Made by a program: the position numbers and the translations under genes | Shown: positions 18,631 to 27,756 of the stretch, one piece after another | Layout: the number at the start of each line of letters is the position of its first letter | Numbering within the stretch: position 1 is the stretch's first letter | Source of the DNA: Escherichia coli | GTDB lineage: Bacteria > Pseudomonadota > Gammaproteobacteria > Enterobacterales > Enterobacteriaceae | Direction of reading: 5' to 3' | Length of the DNA: 64,000 nt | Assembly: GCF_036503815.1 (NCBI RefSeq) | Contig: NZ_AP027764.1 | Coordinates: forward strand, 1,426,001-1,490,000 | The notes under the pieces: model-generated | Seen by the model: only the letters and a program-made list of their open reading frames with translations | Database searches by the model: none | Told to the model about the DNA's origin: nothing

Positions 18631-18661
18631 AAAAGGCGACACATTGGTATGTCGCCTTTTT
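18631..18661. terminator. Bidirectional terminator between ypfM and acrD
   Basis: AAAAGGCGAC and GTCGCCTTTT form a ten-base stem with A and T runs on the two sides. It can therefore end transcripts from ypfM (plus) and acrD (minus), whose ends converge on it. Confidence 0.85.
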
Positions 18662-18667
18662 AATTGC

Positions 18668-21600
18668 TTATTCCGGGCGTGGCTTCAGCGGAAAGCGGCG
18701 GCGCACCAGCACAAAGAACAGCGGCACGAAGTAAATAGCCAGAATCGTGGCCGAAATCATCCCGCCCATTACGCCAGTACCCACCGCATGCTGGCCACCG
18801 GAACCGGCCCCTGTGCTGGTTGCCATTGGCAATACGCCGAAGATAAAGGCCAGAGAGGTCATCAGAATCGGACGTAAACGCTGACGGCAGGCGTGGAGCG
18901 TCGCTTCAAACAGGTCGTGACCTTTTTGGTTCATCTCGTTAGCAAATTCGACGATCAGGATGGCGTTTTTCGCCGATAAACCAATCACCGTTAACAGGCC
19001 TACCTGAAAGTAAACGTCGTTTTCCAGCCCGCGAAGCCAGGTTGCCAGCAGCGCGCCGATAACGCCCAGCGGCACGACCAGCATTACCGAGAACGGCACC
19101 GACCAGCTTTCATACAGCGCCGCCAGACACAGGAATACCACCAGCAATGAAATGGCATACAGCGCCGGAGCCTGCGCGCCGGAGAGTCGCTCCTGATACG
19201 ACATCGCCGTCCATTCCAGACCAAAGCCGCTTGGCAACTGCTTCACTAACGATTCCATAATATCCATCGCCGTACCGGTGCTGACCCCCGGCGCGGCTTC
19301 CCCGACAATCTCTACCGCTGAATAACCGTTATAGCGTTCCAGACGCGGCGAGCCTGTTTCCCAGCGTGAGGTCGCGAAAGCAGAGAAGGGGACCATGCCA
19401 CCATCTTTATTTCGTACATACCAGAGATTGATGTCATCTGGCAGCATGCGATATGGCGCAGCGGCCTGCACATAGACTTTCTTCACGCGACCGCGATCCA
19501 TAAAGTCATTCACATAGCTCGAACCCCACGCGGTTTGCAGCGTGTCGTTAATATCGTCGATAGCAACGCCCAGCGCCTGAGCTTTACGCTGATCGATATC
19601 AATCTGCAACTGCGGACTGTCGTCGAGGCCGTTATGGCGTACACGGGTTAACTCCGGATTTTCCGCCGCCAGAGCCAGCAACTGGTTACGTGCTGCCATC
19701 AGCGCATCGTGACCCGCACCAGCGTGGTCCTGCAACTCCATATCAAAACCCGCAGAACTGCCAAGGCCACTAATTGCTGGCGGGCTGCTGGCGATAACGC
19801 GAGCTTCTTTAATCTTATTAAATTCCTTCGTTGCACGTTCGATAATGGCAAACGAGGTGCCGGTCTTACTGTCGCGTTCGCTCCAGTCTTTCAGGCGGAT
19901 AAACATTCGCGCCACGTTTTGCCCGTTACCCCCAGGGCCAGAACCAACGGTGGCAAACACCGACATGATGTTGTCTTTTTCATGGGTGAAGTAATATTTC
20001 TCGATTTGCTCAACGACTTTCAGGGTCTGTTGTTGGGTTGAACCGCTGGGCAACTGTACCGAGGTAGTAAACATGCCACGGTCTTCCAGCGGCAAGAACG
20101 ACGTCGGCAAACGCAGGAACAGGAACACCATGCCGCCAAGTAGCAGGACATAAATCACAATCCAGCGCAGGCTACGGTGAAGAATTTTCGCCACCCCTTT
20201 TTCGTAGCGTTCGGCGTTGCGGTTAAACATCTGGTTAAACCAGGCAAAAAAGCCTTTTTGCCCGTGATGCTCACCTTTTTTCAGTGGCTTAAGTAGCGTG
20301 GCGCACAGAGCCGGAGTGAGGATCATCGCTACCAGTACTGACAGCACCATCGCCGCAACAATGGTAATAGAGAACTGGCGATAGATAGCTCCGGTGGTGC
20401 CGCCGAAGAAGGCCATTGGCACAAATACCGCCGACAGCACCATCGCAATCCCGACCAGTGCTCCCTGGATCTGCCCCATCGATTTACGTGTGGCTTCGCG
20501 AGGAGTGAGTCCTTCCTCACTCATAATACGTTCGACGTTTTCCACCACCACGATGGCGTCATCCACCAGCAGACCGATCGCCAGCACCATCGCGAACATG
20601 GTTAAGGTGTTGACGCTGTAACCGAAGGCGTAAAGTACGGAGAAGGTTCCCATCAACACCACCGGCACGGCGATAGTTGGTATCAGCGTGGCACGGAAGT
20701 TTTGCAAGAACAGATACATAACGAGGAAAACCAGGGCGATAGCTTCCAGCAGCGTTTTCACCACGTCTTCAATGGAGGCTTTAACAAATGAGGTGGTTTC
20801 ATATGCCACCTTGTATTCCAGTCCATGTGGGAAGTACTGCGCCAGTTCGTCGAGACGATTGAGTACCAGCTCCGCTGTTGCCATTTCGTTCGCGCCGGAG
20901 GCCAGTTTTACCCCGAGCCCGGAGGCTGGCTTACCGTTGAAGCGGCTGAGATAATCGTATTTCTCTGCCCCCATTTCGACGGTGGCGACATCGCCCAGCC
21001 TTACTTCTGAGCCGTCCTGATTCACCCGTAAGGTGATATCGCGGAACTGTTCTGGTGTTTGCAGCAGTGACTGGGCGTTAATGGTGGCGTTGAGCGCCTG
21101 CTTATCGACGGAAGGCGTACCACCAAGTTGCCCAACCGCAATCTGCGCGTTCTGTGACTCAATGGCATCAGTGACATCTTTAGCCGTCATCTGAAAACTG
21201 TTGAGTTTCGCCGGGTCCAGCCAGATACGCATTGAATATTGCGAACCATAGGCATCGATATCCCCGACGCCATTCACGCGGCTTAATGGGTCCTGAATAT
21301 TACTGGCAACGTAATCGGCAATATCCTGCTTATCCATCGAACCATCGGTAGAGACGAAGGCAATGGTAAGAATGTTGGTATCGCCGGTTTTACGCACCGT
21401 CACGCCCTGATTTTGCACCGCCTGCGGCAACTTTCGCATGGCTGATTGCAGCTGGTTTTGTACTTGCTGCACTGCTTCGTCCGGATCGGTGCCCGCTTTA
21501 AAACTTAAGGTGACAGATGCCTGACCGGTGCCACTGCTTTGAGACGACATATACATGAGATTATCGAGGCCGGTCATATTTTGCTCGATAACCTGGGTCA

Positions 21601-21781
21601 CGGTGTTTTCCAGCGTCTGAGCAGATGCGCCGGGGTAGTTAGCGGTTACTCGCACGTTAGGCGGTGCAAGATCCGGGTATTGTTCAACGGGCAATGAGAA
21701 AATCGCCAGGGTTCCTGTCAGACACAACAGGATTGCCAGCACCCAGGCAAAAATGGGGCGATCAATAAAGAAATTCGCCAT
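18668..21781 (-). CDS. acrD: Aminoglycoside/acid efflux pump AcrD (RND)
   Basis: A 1037-residue inner-membrane RND transporter. It works with AcrA and TolC to export aminoglycosides, bile acids and other polar amphiphiles. The typical start (MANFFIDRPIFAWVLAI), twelve membrane helices in two halves, the proton-relay aspartates in LAIGLLVDDAIVVVENVER and two large periplasmic loops are all visible. Full length, with no frameshift. It is monocistronic: a terminator follows and a BaeR box lies upstream. Confidence 0.97.
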   Translation of the reverse strand: MANFFIDRPIFAWVLAILLCLTGTLAIFSLPVEQYPDLAPPNVRVTANYPGASAQTLENTVTQVIEQNMTGLDNLMYMSSQSSGTGQASVTLSFKAGTDPDEAVQQVQNQLQSAMRKLPQAVQNQGVTVRKTGDTNILTIAFVSTDGSMDKQDIADYVASNIQDPLSRVNGVGDIDAYGSQYSMRIWLDPAKLNSFQMTAKDVTDAIESQNAQIAVGQLGGTPSVDKQALNATINAQSLLQTPEQFRDITLRVNQDGSEVRLGDVATVEMGAEKYDYLSRFNGKPASGLGVKLASGANEMATAELVLNRLDELAQYFPHGLEYKVAYETTSFVKASIEDVVKTLLEAIALVFLVMYLFLQNFRATLIPTIAVPVVLMGTFSVLYAFGYSVNTLTMFAMVLAIGLLVDDAIVVVENVERIMSEEGLTPREATRKSMGQIQGALVGIAMVLSAVFVPMAFFGGTTGAIYRQFSITIVAAMVLSVLVAMILTPALCATLLKPLKKGEHHGQKGFFAWFNQMFNRNAERYEKGVAKILHRSLRWIVIYVLLLGGMVFLFLRLPTSFLPLEDRGMFTTSVQLPSGSTQQQTLKVVEQIEKYYFTHEKDNIMSVFATVGSGPGGNGQNVARMFIRLKDWSERDSKTGTSFAIIERATKEFNKIKEARVIASSPPAISGLGSSAGFDMELQDHAGAGHDALMAARNQLLALAAENPELTRVRHNGLDDSPQLQIDIDQRKAQALGVAIDDINDTLQTAWGSSYVNDFMDRGRVKKVYVQAAAPYRMLPDDINLWYVRNKDGGMVPFSAFATSRWETGSPRLERYNGYSAVEIVGEAAPGVSTGTAMDIMESLVKQLPSGFGLEWTAMSYQERLSGAQAPALYAISLLVVFLCLAALYESWSVPFSVMLVVPLGVIGALLATWLRGLENDVYFQVGLLTVIGLSAKNAILIVEFANEMNQKGHDLFEATLHACRQRLRPILMTSLAFIFGVLPMATSTGAGSGGQHAVGTGVMGGMISATILAIYFVPLFFVLVRRRFPLKPRPE

Positions 21782-21851
21782 TAAAAGAGGACCTCGTGTT
21801 TCTGCGTATTGTTGTTGGCATGCCTTGCTTCACTGTAGCGGCAAGGTACGG

Positions 21852-21870
21852 ACCAATCGTGGAGAAAAAA
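21852..21870 (-). promoter_or_regulatory. BaeR box upstream of acrD
   Basis: Read on the minus strand the site is TTTTTCTCCACGATTGGTC, matching the BaeR consensus TTTTTCTCCATnATTGGC in nearly all positions. It lies about 70 bases upstream of the acrD ATG. BaeSR is a known activator of acrD. Confidence 0.75.
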
Positions 21871-21944
21871 AGGAGTTAATGTAAATTATCATGCCCTTTT
21901 ATACTGAACCTTAAGTGCAAGTATTCTTTGGTCAGTAGGTGGCA

Positions 21945-23645
21945 TTACATTAGCTGGCTTTCCTCACCCTCCGCAGAGCGAAAGCTAATACTCACTAACG
22001 TGCCGCCACCGGAAGGTTGTGAAAAAGTCAGCGTTCCACCCAGTCGTTCCGCGCGTTCGCGCATAATATTCAGACCATAGTGACCTTCGGGTTCTTTCGG
22101 TTCTCCGATGCCAATCCCGTTATCACGGATATAGACTGTGTGATTGCCGTCCGGCGCGGTGACGCAACTGACGGCTATTTCGCTGGCGTTGGCGTGCTTC
22201 ATCGCATTGAGTACAGCTTCGCGAATAATTTGCAACAAATGCACCTGCATTTGCGCATCCAGCGCCAGTGTTGGCAGACGGCAGTCGAGAGTCAGTTTTG
22301 CGCTGGTTTGATTTTGTAACGTATCCAGCATTTCCCGCAACGCGGAGGGAAGATCCGCTTGCTGCAGCGTCAGGCGGAACGTGGTCAACAGCTCGCGTAA
22401 CTGTCGATAAGCATCATTCAATGCCTGGGAGAAATCGGCCATGATATTTTGTGCGGTGGCGTTATCTTCCGGTATCGAACGTTTAAGTAACGTCAACTGG
22501 ATACGTAAGTAAGAAAGCACCTGGGCCAGCGAATCATGTAATTCCCGTGCGATGGTGGCACGTTCTTCCATCAACAGTAACTGCTGAAAATGCTTCTGCG
22601 CCTGATTAAAGTACAAACCGCGCCCCAGCATCGACGAAACGCTGTTAAGCAGCGGTTCTGATGATGACACGTGGCTATTTTGCCAGTGCAGTTCGCCGTA
22701 AACCGTCTCTTGCATCGTTACCGGTAAAATCTGCATCGGCAATTCGGGGTTTGGTTTCCCTTCACTAATCCGCCAGTTTTCACCGACATTCAACTCCAGA
22801 TATTCAGCCGCTTCATTGTCGCGAACAATCTGCAAAATATGGCGGAAACAATGCACATCTATCTGGCTGGTGTTCAGCGCCTGCGAACACTGATACAACA
22901 CCTCCAGGCGACGCTTGGCCTCGTGGAGATCACGGGTTTTTTCTTCTACTGACGCTTCCAGCGAACGATACAATTTATGCAGCTCGCTCGACATCTGGTT
23001 AAAGGTTTTGGCCAACAGTCCCAGCTCATTGGGCAGACTTGTATCCAGCGGCGGCGAATCGAACTGGCCGTGTTCAATACGCTGACTGGCGGTAACCAGC
23101 TGATTCAGCGGGGCAACCACCTGATGGCGTATGCGGCGCAGAGTAAAAAAGACCAGCGTGAAAATACCGATGCCGCCAGCCAGGGAGATCGCCACCACCA
23201 GCAGCATTTTGCGTTCGGCGTAGTGCTGTAAAGCCAGCACGAACAGGTCTATCTGATTAACATAATTATTAATATTGGCCTGATACCACGGCAAATCGCC
23301 CTTGCTGAGCCGATTATTCATCTCCAGCCAGTTGGCATTCAGATGCGCATAGCGGGTTTTTACTGCCTCTGGCACATACCAGACGTTGAGATTGGTTAAC
23401 ACCGGTGAGTGCAGTGCCTGTTGGAACAGTTGGCGATGCGCATTGAGTTGTGGACTGCCGCTTTGCAAGTCGTAGCCCAGGCGGTAACTCTGCATACGCA
23501 ACGATCCGGCAATATTGATAGCCTCAGCGTCGCGCAAACTGCTCGCCAGAGTTAGCAGTGCGATACCCGTGGAAAGAATCGACAGCAGCACAATGTAAAA
23601 AAAGGCCCGGGCCAAACTGGCCGAGACGGGGCGTTTAACAATCAC
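21945..23645 (-). CDS. narQ: Nitrate/nitrite sensor kinase NarQ
   Basis: A 566-residue membrane histidine kinase that signals to NarL and NarP. Order: TM1 (residues ~14-34), a periplasmic sensor with the P-box (SLRDAEAINIAGSLRMQSYR) that binds nitrate, TM2 (~147-168), HAMP, a cysteine-containing central module, then HisKA_3 with ARELHDSLAQVLSYLR and a C-terminal ATPase domain (NAMKHA, DNGIGIG, GHYGLNIMRERA). The start is taken as GTG 23645 (VIVKRPVSASLARAF), five codons inside the longest frame, with GGAG before it. Confidence 0.95.
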   Translation of the reverse strand: MIVKRPVSASLARAFFYIVLLSILSTGIALLTLASSLRDAEAINIAGSLRMQSYRLGYDLQSGSPQLNAHRQLFQQALHSPVLTNLNVWYVPEAVKTRYAHLNANWLEMNNRLSKGDLPWYQANINNYVNQIDLFVLALQHYAERKMLLVVAISLAGGIGIFTLVFFTLRRIRHQVVAPLNQLVTASQRIEHGQFDSPPLDTSLPNELGLLAKTFNQMSSELHKLYRSLEASVEEKTRDLHEAKRRLEVLYQCSQALNTSQIDVHCFRHILQIVRDNEAAEYLELNVGENWRISEGKPNPELPMQILPVTMQETVYGELHWQNSHVSSSEPLLNSVSSMLGRGLYFNQAQKHFQQLLLMEERATIARELHDSLAQVLSYLRIQLTLLKRSIPEDNATAQNIMADFSQALNDAYRQLRELLTTFRLTLQQADLPSALREMLDTLQNQTSAKLTLDCRLPTLALDAQMQVHLLQIIREAVLNAMKHANASEIAVSCVTAPDGNHTVYIRDNGIGIGEPKEPEGHYGLNIMRERAERLGGTLTFSQPSGGGTLVSISFRSAEGEESQLM

Positions 23646-23850
23646 ACGCGTCTTCTCCACATAAAATCATTAATGTTCCAGTTTGCTGAAATGCAATTTA
23701 GTCAGTGATGGGATTATTTGATCTGCCACAGTTTATAGCGAAATAGTGACTTATTCTGGGCACATGAACATTGCCGATTCCCCTGTAAGTCGGGTAATAA
23801 CAACACTCATATAAAGAATAAGGTTTTTACAACCAAAAAAGAAGGTCGTT

Positions 23851-25830
23851 ATGAATCGTTTTATTATGGCCAACAGTCAGCAATGTCTGGGTTGTCATGC
23901 TTGTGAAATCGCCTGTGTCATGGCTCACAATGATGAGCAACATGTCCTGAGCCAACACCATTTTCATCCCCGAATTACGGTTATCAAACATCAGCAGCAA
24001 CGTAGTGCGGTGACCTGTCACCATTGCGAAGATGCGCCCTGTGCCCGTAGTTGCCCTAATGGCGCGATCAGCCATGTTGATGACAGCATTCAGGTCAATC
24101 AGCAAAAGTGTATTGGCTGTAAATCCTGCGTGGTTGCTTGTCCATTTGGTACGATGCAAATCGTCCTGACCCCCGTCGCGGCAGGCAAAGTTAAAGCCAC
24201 GGCGCATAAATGCGACCTTTGTGCTGGTCGCGAAAGCGGTCCTGCCTGTGTCGAGAATTGTCCGGCGGACGCTCTGCAACTGGTCACTGACGCCGCACTC
24301 TCCGGCATAGCGAAATCTCGCCGCCTGCGCACCGCACGTCAGGAGCATCAACCGTGGCATGCCAGTACTGGGGCACCAGAAATGCCGGCGATGAGTAAAG
24401 TCGAGCAAATGCAGGCAACCCCCGCGCGAGGCGAGCCGGATAAACTGGCGATTGAAGCGCGCAAAACTGGTTTTGATGAAATTTATCTGCCATTTCGCGC
24501 CGACCAGGCACAACGGGAAGCCTCGCGTTGCCTGAAGTGCGGCGAGCACAGCGTTTGTGAATGGACCTGCCCTCTGCATAACCACATTCCACAGTGGATA
24601 GAGCTGGTGAAAGCCGGAAATATCGACGCCGCCGTCGAGCTTTCTCACCAGACCAACACCCTGCCAGAAATTACCGGACGCGTTTGCCCGCAAGACCGTC
24701 TGTGCGAAGGAGCCTGTACCATTCGCGATGAGCACGGAGCGGTAACTATCGGCAACATCGAACGCTACATTTCGGATCAGGCGTTGGCGAAAGGTTGGCG
24801 TCCTGACTTAAGCCATGTCACCAAAGTGGATAAGCGGGTGGCGATTATCGGTGCAGGTCCGGCAGGGCTAGCCTGTGCGGATGTTCTGATCCGCAATGGC
24901 GTGGAGGTGACGGTGTACGATCGCCATCCAGAAATCGGTGGCCTGCTCACCTTCGGCATTCCTTCTTTCAAACTGGATAAGTCCCTGCTGGCGCGTCGCC
25001 GGGAAATCTTCAGCGCGATGGGGATTCACTTCGAACTCAATTGTGAAGTGGGTAAAGATGTCTCTTTGGATTCGCTTTTGGAACAATACGACGCGGTTTT
25101 CGTTGGCGTAGGCACTTACCGTTCCATGAAAGCGGGTTTACCTAATGAAGATGCGCCGGGCGTTTATGACGCGCTGCCATTCCTCATCGCCAACACTAAA
25201 CAGGTGATGGGGCTTGAAGAGTTACCTGAAGAGCCGTTTATCAATACCGCCGGACTTAACGTCGTGGTACTGGGCGGAGGCGACACCGCGATGGACTGTG
25301 TGCGTACCGCGCTGCGCCATGGCGCGAGTAACGTCACCTGTGCCTATCGTCGTGATGAAGCTAACATGCCTGGCTCGAAGAAGGAGGTGAAGAACGCCCG
25401 CGAAGAGGGGGCAAACTTCGAATTTAACGTCCAGCCGGTGGCGCTTGAGCTGAATGAGCAAGGTCATGTTTGCGGAATTCGTTTCCTGCGTACGCGTCTT
25501 GGCGAGCCGGATGCCCAGGGGCGTCGGCGTCCGGTGCCGGTGGAAGGCAGTGAGTTTGTGATGCCAGCTGATGCGGTGATCATGGCATTTGGTTTTAATC
25601 CTCATGGTATGCCGTGGTTGGAGTCGCACGGTGTAACGGTGGATAAATGGGGCCGCATCGTAGCGGACGTTGAAAGCCAGTACCGTTACCAGACCACGAA
25701 TCCGAAAATCTTCGCAGGTGGCGATGCCGTGCGTGGTGCGGATCTGGTGGTTACCGCAATGGCAGAAGGACGTCATGCGGCACAGGGGATCATTGACTGG
25801 CTGGGGATAAAATCAGTCAAATCTCACTAA
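23851..25830 (+). CDS. aegA: AegA: ferredoxin-like plus GltD-like FAD oxidoreductase fusion
   Basis: A 659-residue fusion. Residues ~1-165 are a HydN/HycB-type polyferredoxin with four cysteine clusters (CLGCHACEIAC, CHHCEDAPCARSCP, CIGCKSCVVACPFG, CDLCAGRESGPACVENCP). Residues ~200-655 are a glutamate-synthase small-subunit-like oxidoreductase: a second Fe-S region (CLKCGEHSVCEWTCP...CPQDRLCEGAC), an FAD motif VAIIGAGPAGLACAD and an NADPH motif VVVLGGGDTAMD. AegA is reported to be FNR-activated and linked to anaerobic uric-acid/purine catabolism with formate-dependent reactions. No clear FNR palindrome was found upstream. Confidence 0.95.
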   Translation: MNRFIMANSQQCLGCHACEIACVMAHNDEQHVLSQHHFHPRITVIKHQQQRSAVTCHHCEDAPCARSCPNGAISHVDDSIQVNQQKCIGCKSCVVACPFGTMQIVLTPVAAGKVKATAHKCDLCAGRESGPACVENCPADALQLVTDAALSGIAKSRRLRTARQEHQPWHASTGAPEMPAMSKVEQMQATPARGEPDKLAIEARKTGFDEIYLPFRADQAQREASRCLKCGEHSVCEWTCPLHNHIPQWIELVKAGNIDAAVELSHQTNTLPEITGRVCPQDRLCEGACTIRDEHGAVTIGNIERYISDQALAKGWRPDLSHVTKVDKRVAIIGAGPAGLACADVLIRNGVEVTVYDRHPEIGGLLTFGIPSFKLDKSLLARRREIFSAMGIHFELNCEVGKDVSLDSLLEQYDAVFVGVGTYRSMKAGLPNEDAPGVYDALPFLIANTKQVMGLEELPEEPFINTAGLNVVVLGGGDTAMDCVRTALRHGASNVTCAYRRDEANMPGSKKEVKNAREEGANFEFNVQPVALELNEQGHVCGIRFLRTRLGEPDAQGRRRPVPVEGSEFVMPADAVIMAFGFNPHGMPWLESHGVTVDKWGRIVADVESQYRYQTTNPKIFAGGDAVRGADLVVTAMAEGRHAAQGIIDWLGIKSVKSH

Positions 25831-25897
25831 TAGCCTGCGCAGACAAATCCGGCTTCACAGCGTAAGATAATTGTTCATTTCGCGCTGTGGAGTCGGT

Positions 25898-26473
25898 ATG
25901 ACGCAACAAATCACCCTCATTAAAGACAAAATTCTCTCCGATAACTATTTCACCCTGCACAACATAACTTACGATCTCACGCGAAAAGATGGCGAAGTTA
26001 TCCGCCATAAACGTGAAGTTTATGATCGCGGTAATGGTGCGACGATCCTCCTGTACAACGCGAAGAAAAAGACCGTCGTTCTGATTCGTCAGTTCCGCGT
26101 CGCTACCTGGGTTAATGGCAATGACAGCGGGCAGCTGATTGAAACCTGCGCCGGGCTGCTGGATAACGACGAACCGGAAGTGTGTATTCGCAAAGAAGCG
26201 ATTGAAGAGACGGGGTATGAAGTTGGCGAAGTGCGCAAATTATTTGAACTGTATATGTCGCCAGGCGGTGTGACTGAGCTAATCCACTTTTTTATCGCCG
26301 AATACAGTGACAGCCAGCGCGCTAATGCGGGCGGTGGTGTCGAAGATGAAGATATTGAAGTGCTCGAGCTGCCGTTCAGCCGGGCGCTGGAGATGATCAA
26401 AAGCGGCGAAATACGTGACGGTAAGACGGTGTTATTGCTTAACTATTTGCAAACATCACATTTAATGGACTGA
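25898..26473 (+). CDS. nudK: GDP-mannose hydrolase NudK
   Basis: A 191-residue Nudix hydrolase that splits GDP-mannose to GMP and mannose-1-phosphate. The Nudix box is at about residues 84-106 and its metal-binding core reads KEAIEETGY. The loop before it is one residue shorter than the strict consensus, as in the known NudK. The start at ATG 25898 follows GTGGAG; nine upstream in-frame codons were not used. It is 67 bases after aegA. Confidence 0.93.
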   Translation: MTQQITLIKDKILSDNYFTLHNITYDLTRKDGEVIRHKREVYDRGNGATILLYNAKKKTVVLIRQFRVATWVNGNDSGQLIETCAGLLDNDEPEVCIRKEAIEETGYEVGEVRKLFELYMSPGGVTELIHFFIAEYSDSQRANAGGGVEDEDIEVLELPFSRALEMIKSGEIRDGKTVLLLNYLQTSHLMD

Positions 26474-26598
26474 AAAATAACAATAATATTTCGTTGTTTA
26501 TTATTGGCTCAATCCGATAAATCCGATTGAGCCGCGCTACCTGCGCAACGAAGATACGACTTGTGCTGTTTGTTTGAACTTCTGGGGTCGTACCGTCC

Positions 26599-27642
26599 AT
26601 GCGCTATCGCATTTTTCTTCTCTTTTTTTTCGCTTTATTGCCGACGTCTTTGGTGTGGGCGGCACCAGCGCAACGGGCATTTTCCGACTGGCAGGTCACC
26701 TGTAATAATCAAAATTTCTGTGTGGCGCGCAATACGGGCAATCATAATGGACTGGTGATGACCCTGAGCCGCAGCGCCGGGGCGCATACCGATGCCGTTT
26801 TACGTATTGAGCGCGGCGGGTTGAAGTCGCCGGATGCGTCAGAAGGGGAGATAGCGCCACGGCTGCTGTTAGATGGCGAGCCGTTGGCGTTAAGTGGTGA
26901 CAAGTGGCGGATTTCACCATGGTTATTAGTAACCGATGATACGGCAACCATCACCGCGTTTTTGCAGATGATTCAGGAAGGGAAGGCGATCACCTTACGC
27001 GACGGCAATCAGACCATTTCTCTGAGTGGCTTAAAAGCGGCGTTGTTGTTTATTGATGCCCAGCAAAAGCGCCTTGGCAGTGAAACTGCGTGGATTAAGA
27101 AAGGGGACGAACCGCCGCTCAGCGTACCGCCAGCGCCTGCGCTAAAAGAGGTCGCGGTAGTGAACCCGACGCCGACCCCACTTTCTCGTGAAGAACGTAA
27201 CGATTTGCTGGATTACGGTAACTGGCGGATGAATGGTCTGCGCTGTTCGCTTGATCCGTTGCGTCGTGAAGTGAATGTGACTGCGCTGACCGACGATAAA
27301 GCGTTGATGATGATTAGCTGTGAAGCAGGCGCGTATAACACCATTGATCTTGCGTGGATTGTGTCGCGTAAAAAGCCACTGGCCTCGCGCCCGGTACGGT
27401 TGCGTTTGCCGTTCAACAACGGTCAGGAGACCAATGAACTGGAACTGATGAACGCAACATTCGATGAAAAATCGCGTGAACTGGTGACCTTAGCGAAAGG
27501 GCGAGGATTAAGCGATTGTGGCATTCAGGCGCGCTGGCGCTTTGACGGTCAGCGTTTTCGCCTGGTGCGTTACGCTGCAGAACCTACCTGCGATAACTGG
27601 CATGGACCAGACGCCTGGCCCACGTTGTGGATCACCCGTTAA
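26599..27642 (+). CDS. ypfG: DUF1176 periplasmic protein YpfG
   Basis: A 347-residue protein of the DUF1176 family. A clear signal peptide (MRYRIFLLFFFALLPTSLVWA, cleavage after ~21) points to a periplasmic location. The mature protein has several cysteines that could pair (CNNQNFC near the N-terminus; CGIQARW and EPTCDNW near the end). No enzymatic motif was recognised and the function is unknown. It is followed by a BIME shared with convergent tktB. Confidence 0.9.
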   Translation: MRYRIFLLFFFALLPTSLVWAAPAQRAFSDWQVTCNNQNFCVARNTGNHNGLVMTLSRSAGAHTDAVLRIERGGLKSPDASEGEIAPRLLLDGEPLALSGDKWRISPWLLVTDDTATITAFLQMIQEGKAITLRDGNQTISLSGLKAALLFIDAQQKRLGSETAWIKKGDEPPLSVPPAPALKEVAVVNPTPTPLSREERNDLLDYGNWRMNGLRCSLDPLRREVNVTALTDDKALMMISCEAGAYNTIDLAWIVSRKKPLASRPVRLRLPFNNGQETNELELMNATFDEKSRELVTLAKGRGLSDCGIQARWRFDGQRFRLVRYAAEPTCDNWHGPDAWPTLWITR

Positions 27643-27660
27643 ACATAATAGCGGGAACAT

Positions 27661-27752
27661 GTCAGCCTGATAAGACGCGTCAGGCCGGATAAGACGCGGT
27701 AGGCCGGATAAGACGCGTCAGCGTCGCATCCGGCAATCAGCATCCGGCGATC
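27661..27752. repeat. BIME with several REP units between ypfG and tktB
   Basis: Three direct copies of a CCTGATAAGACGCG / CCGGATAAGACGCG motif are followed by an inverted GTCGCATCCGGC unit and two partial ATCCGGC/CATCAGG ends. It lies between two convergent genes. Confidence 0.85.
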
Positions 27753-27756
27753 ACCA

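Noticed and set aside
23661..23850. FNR site expected upstream of aegA
   Set aside because: No TTGAT-N4-ATCAA palindrome was found by eye; TTTGATCTGCCACAG is too weak to call.
23827..24735. 302-codon open frame on the minus strand opposite aegA
   Set aside because: It lies wholly antisense to a gene with clear Fe-S motifs, has low-complexity composition and no ribosome site. It is a shadow of aegA codon bias.
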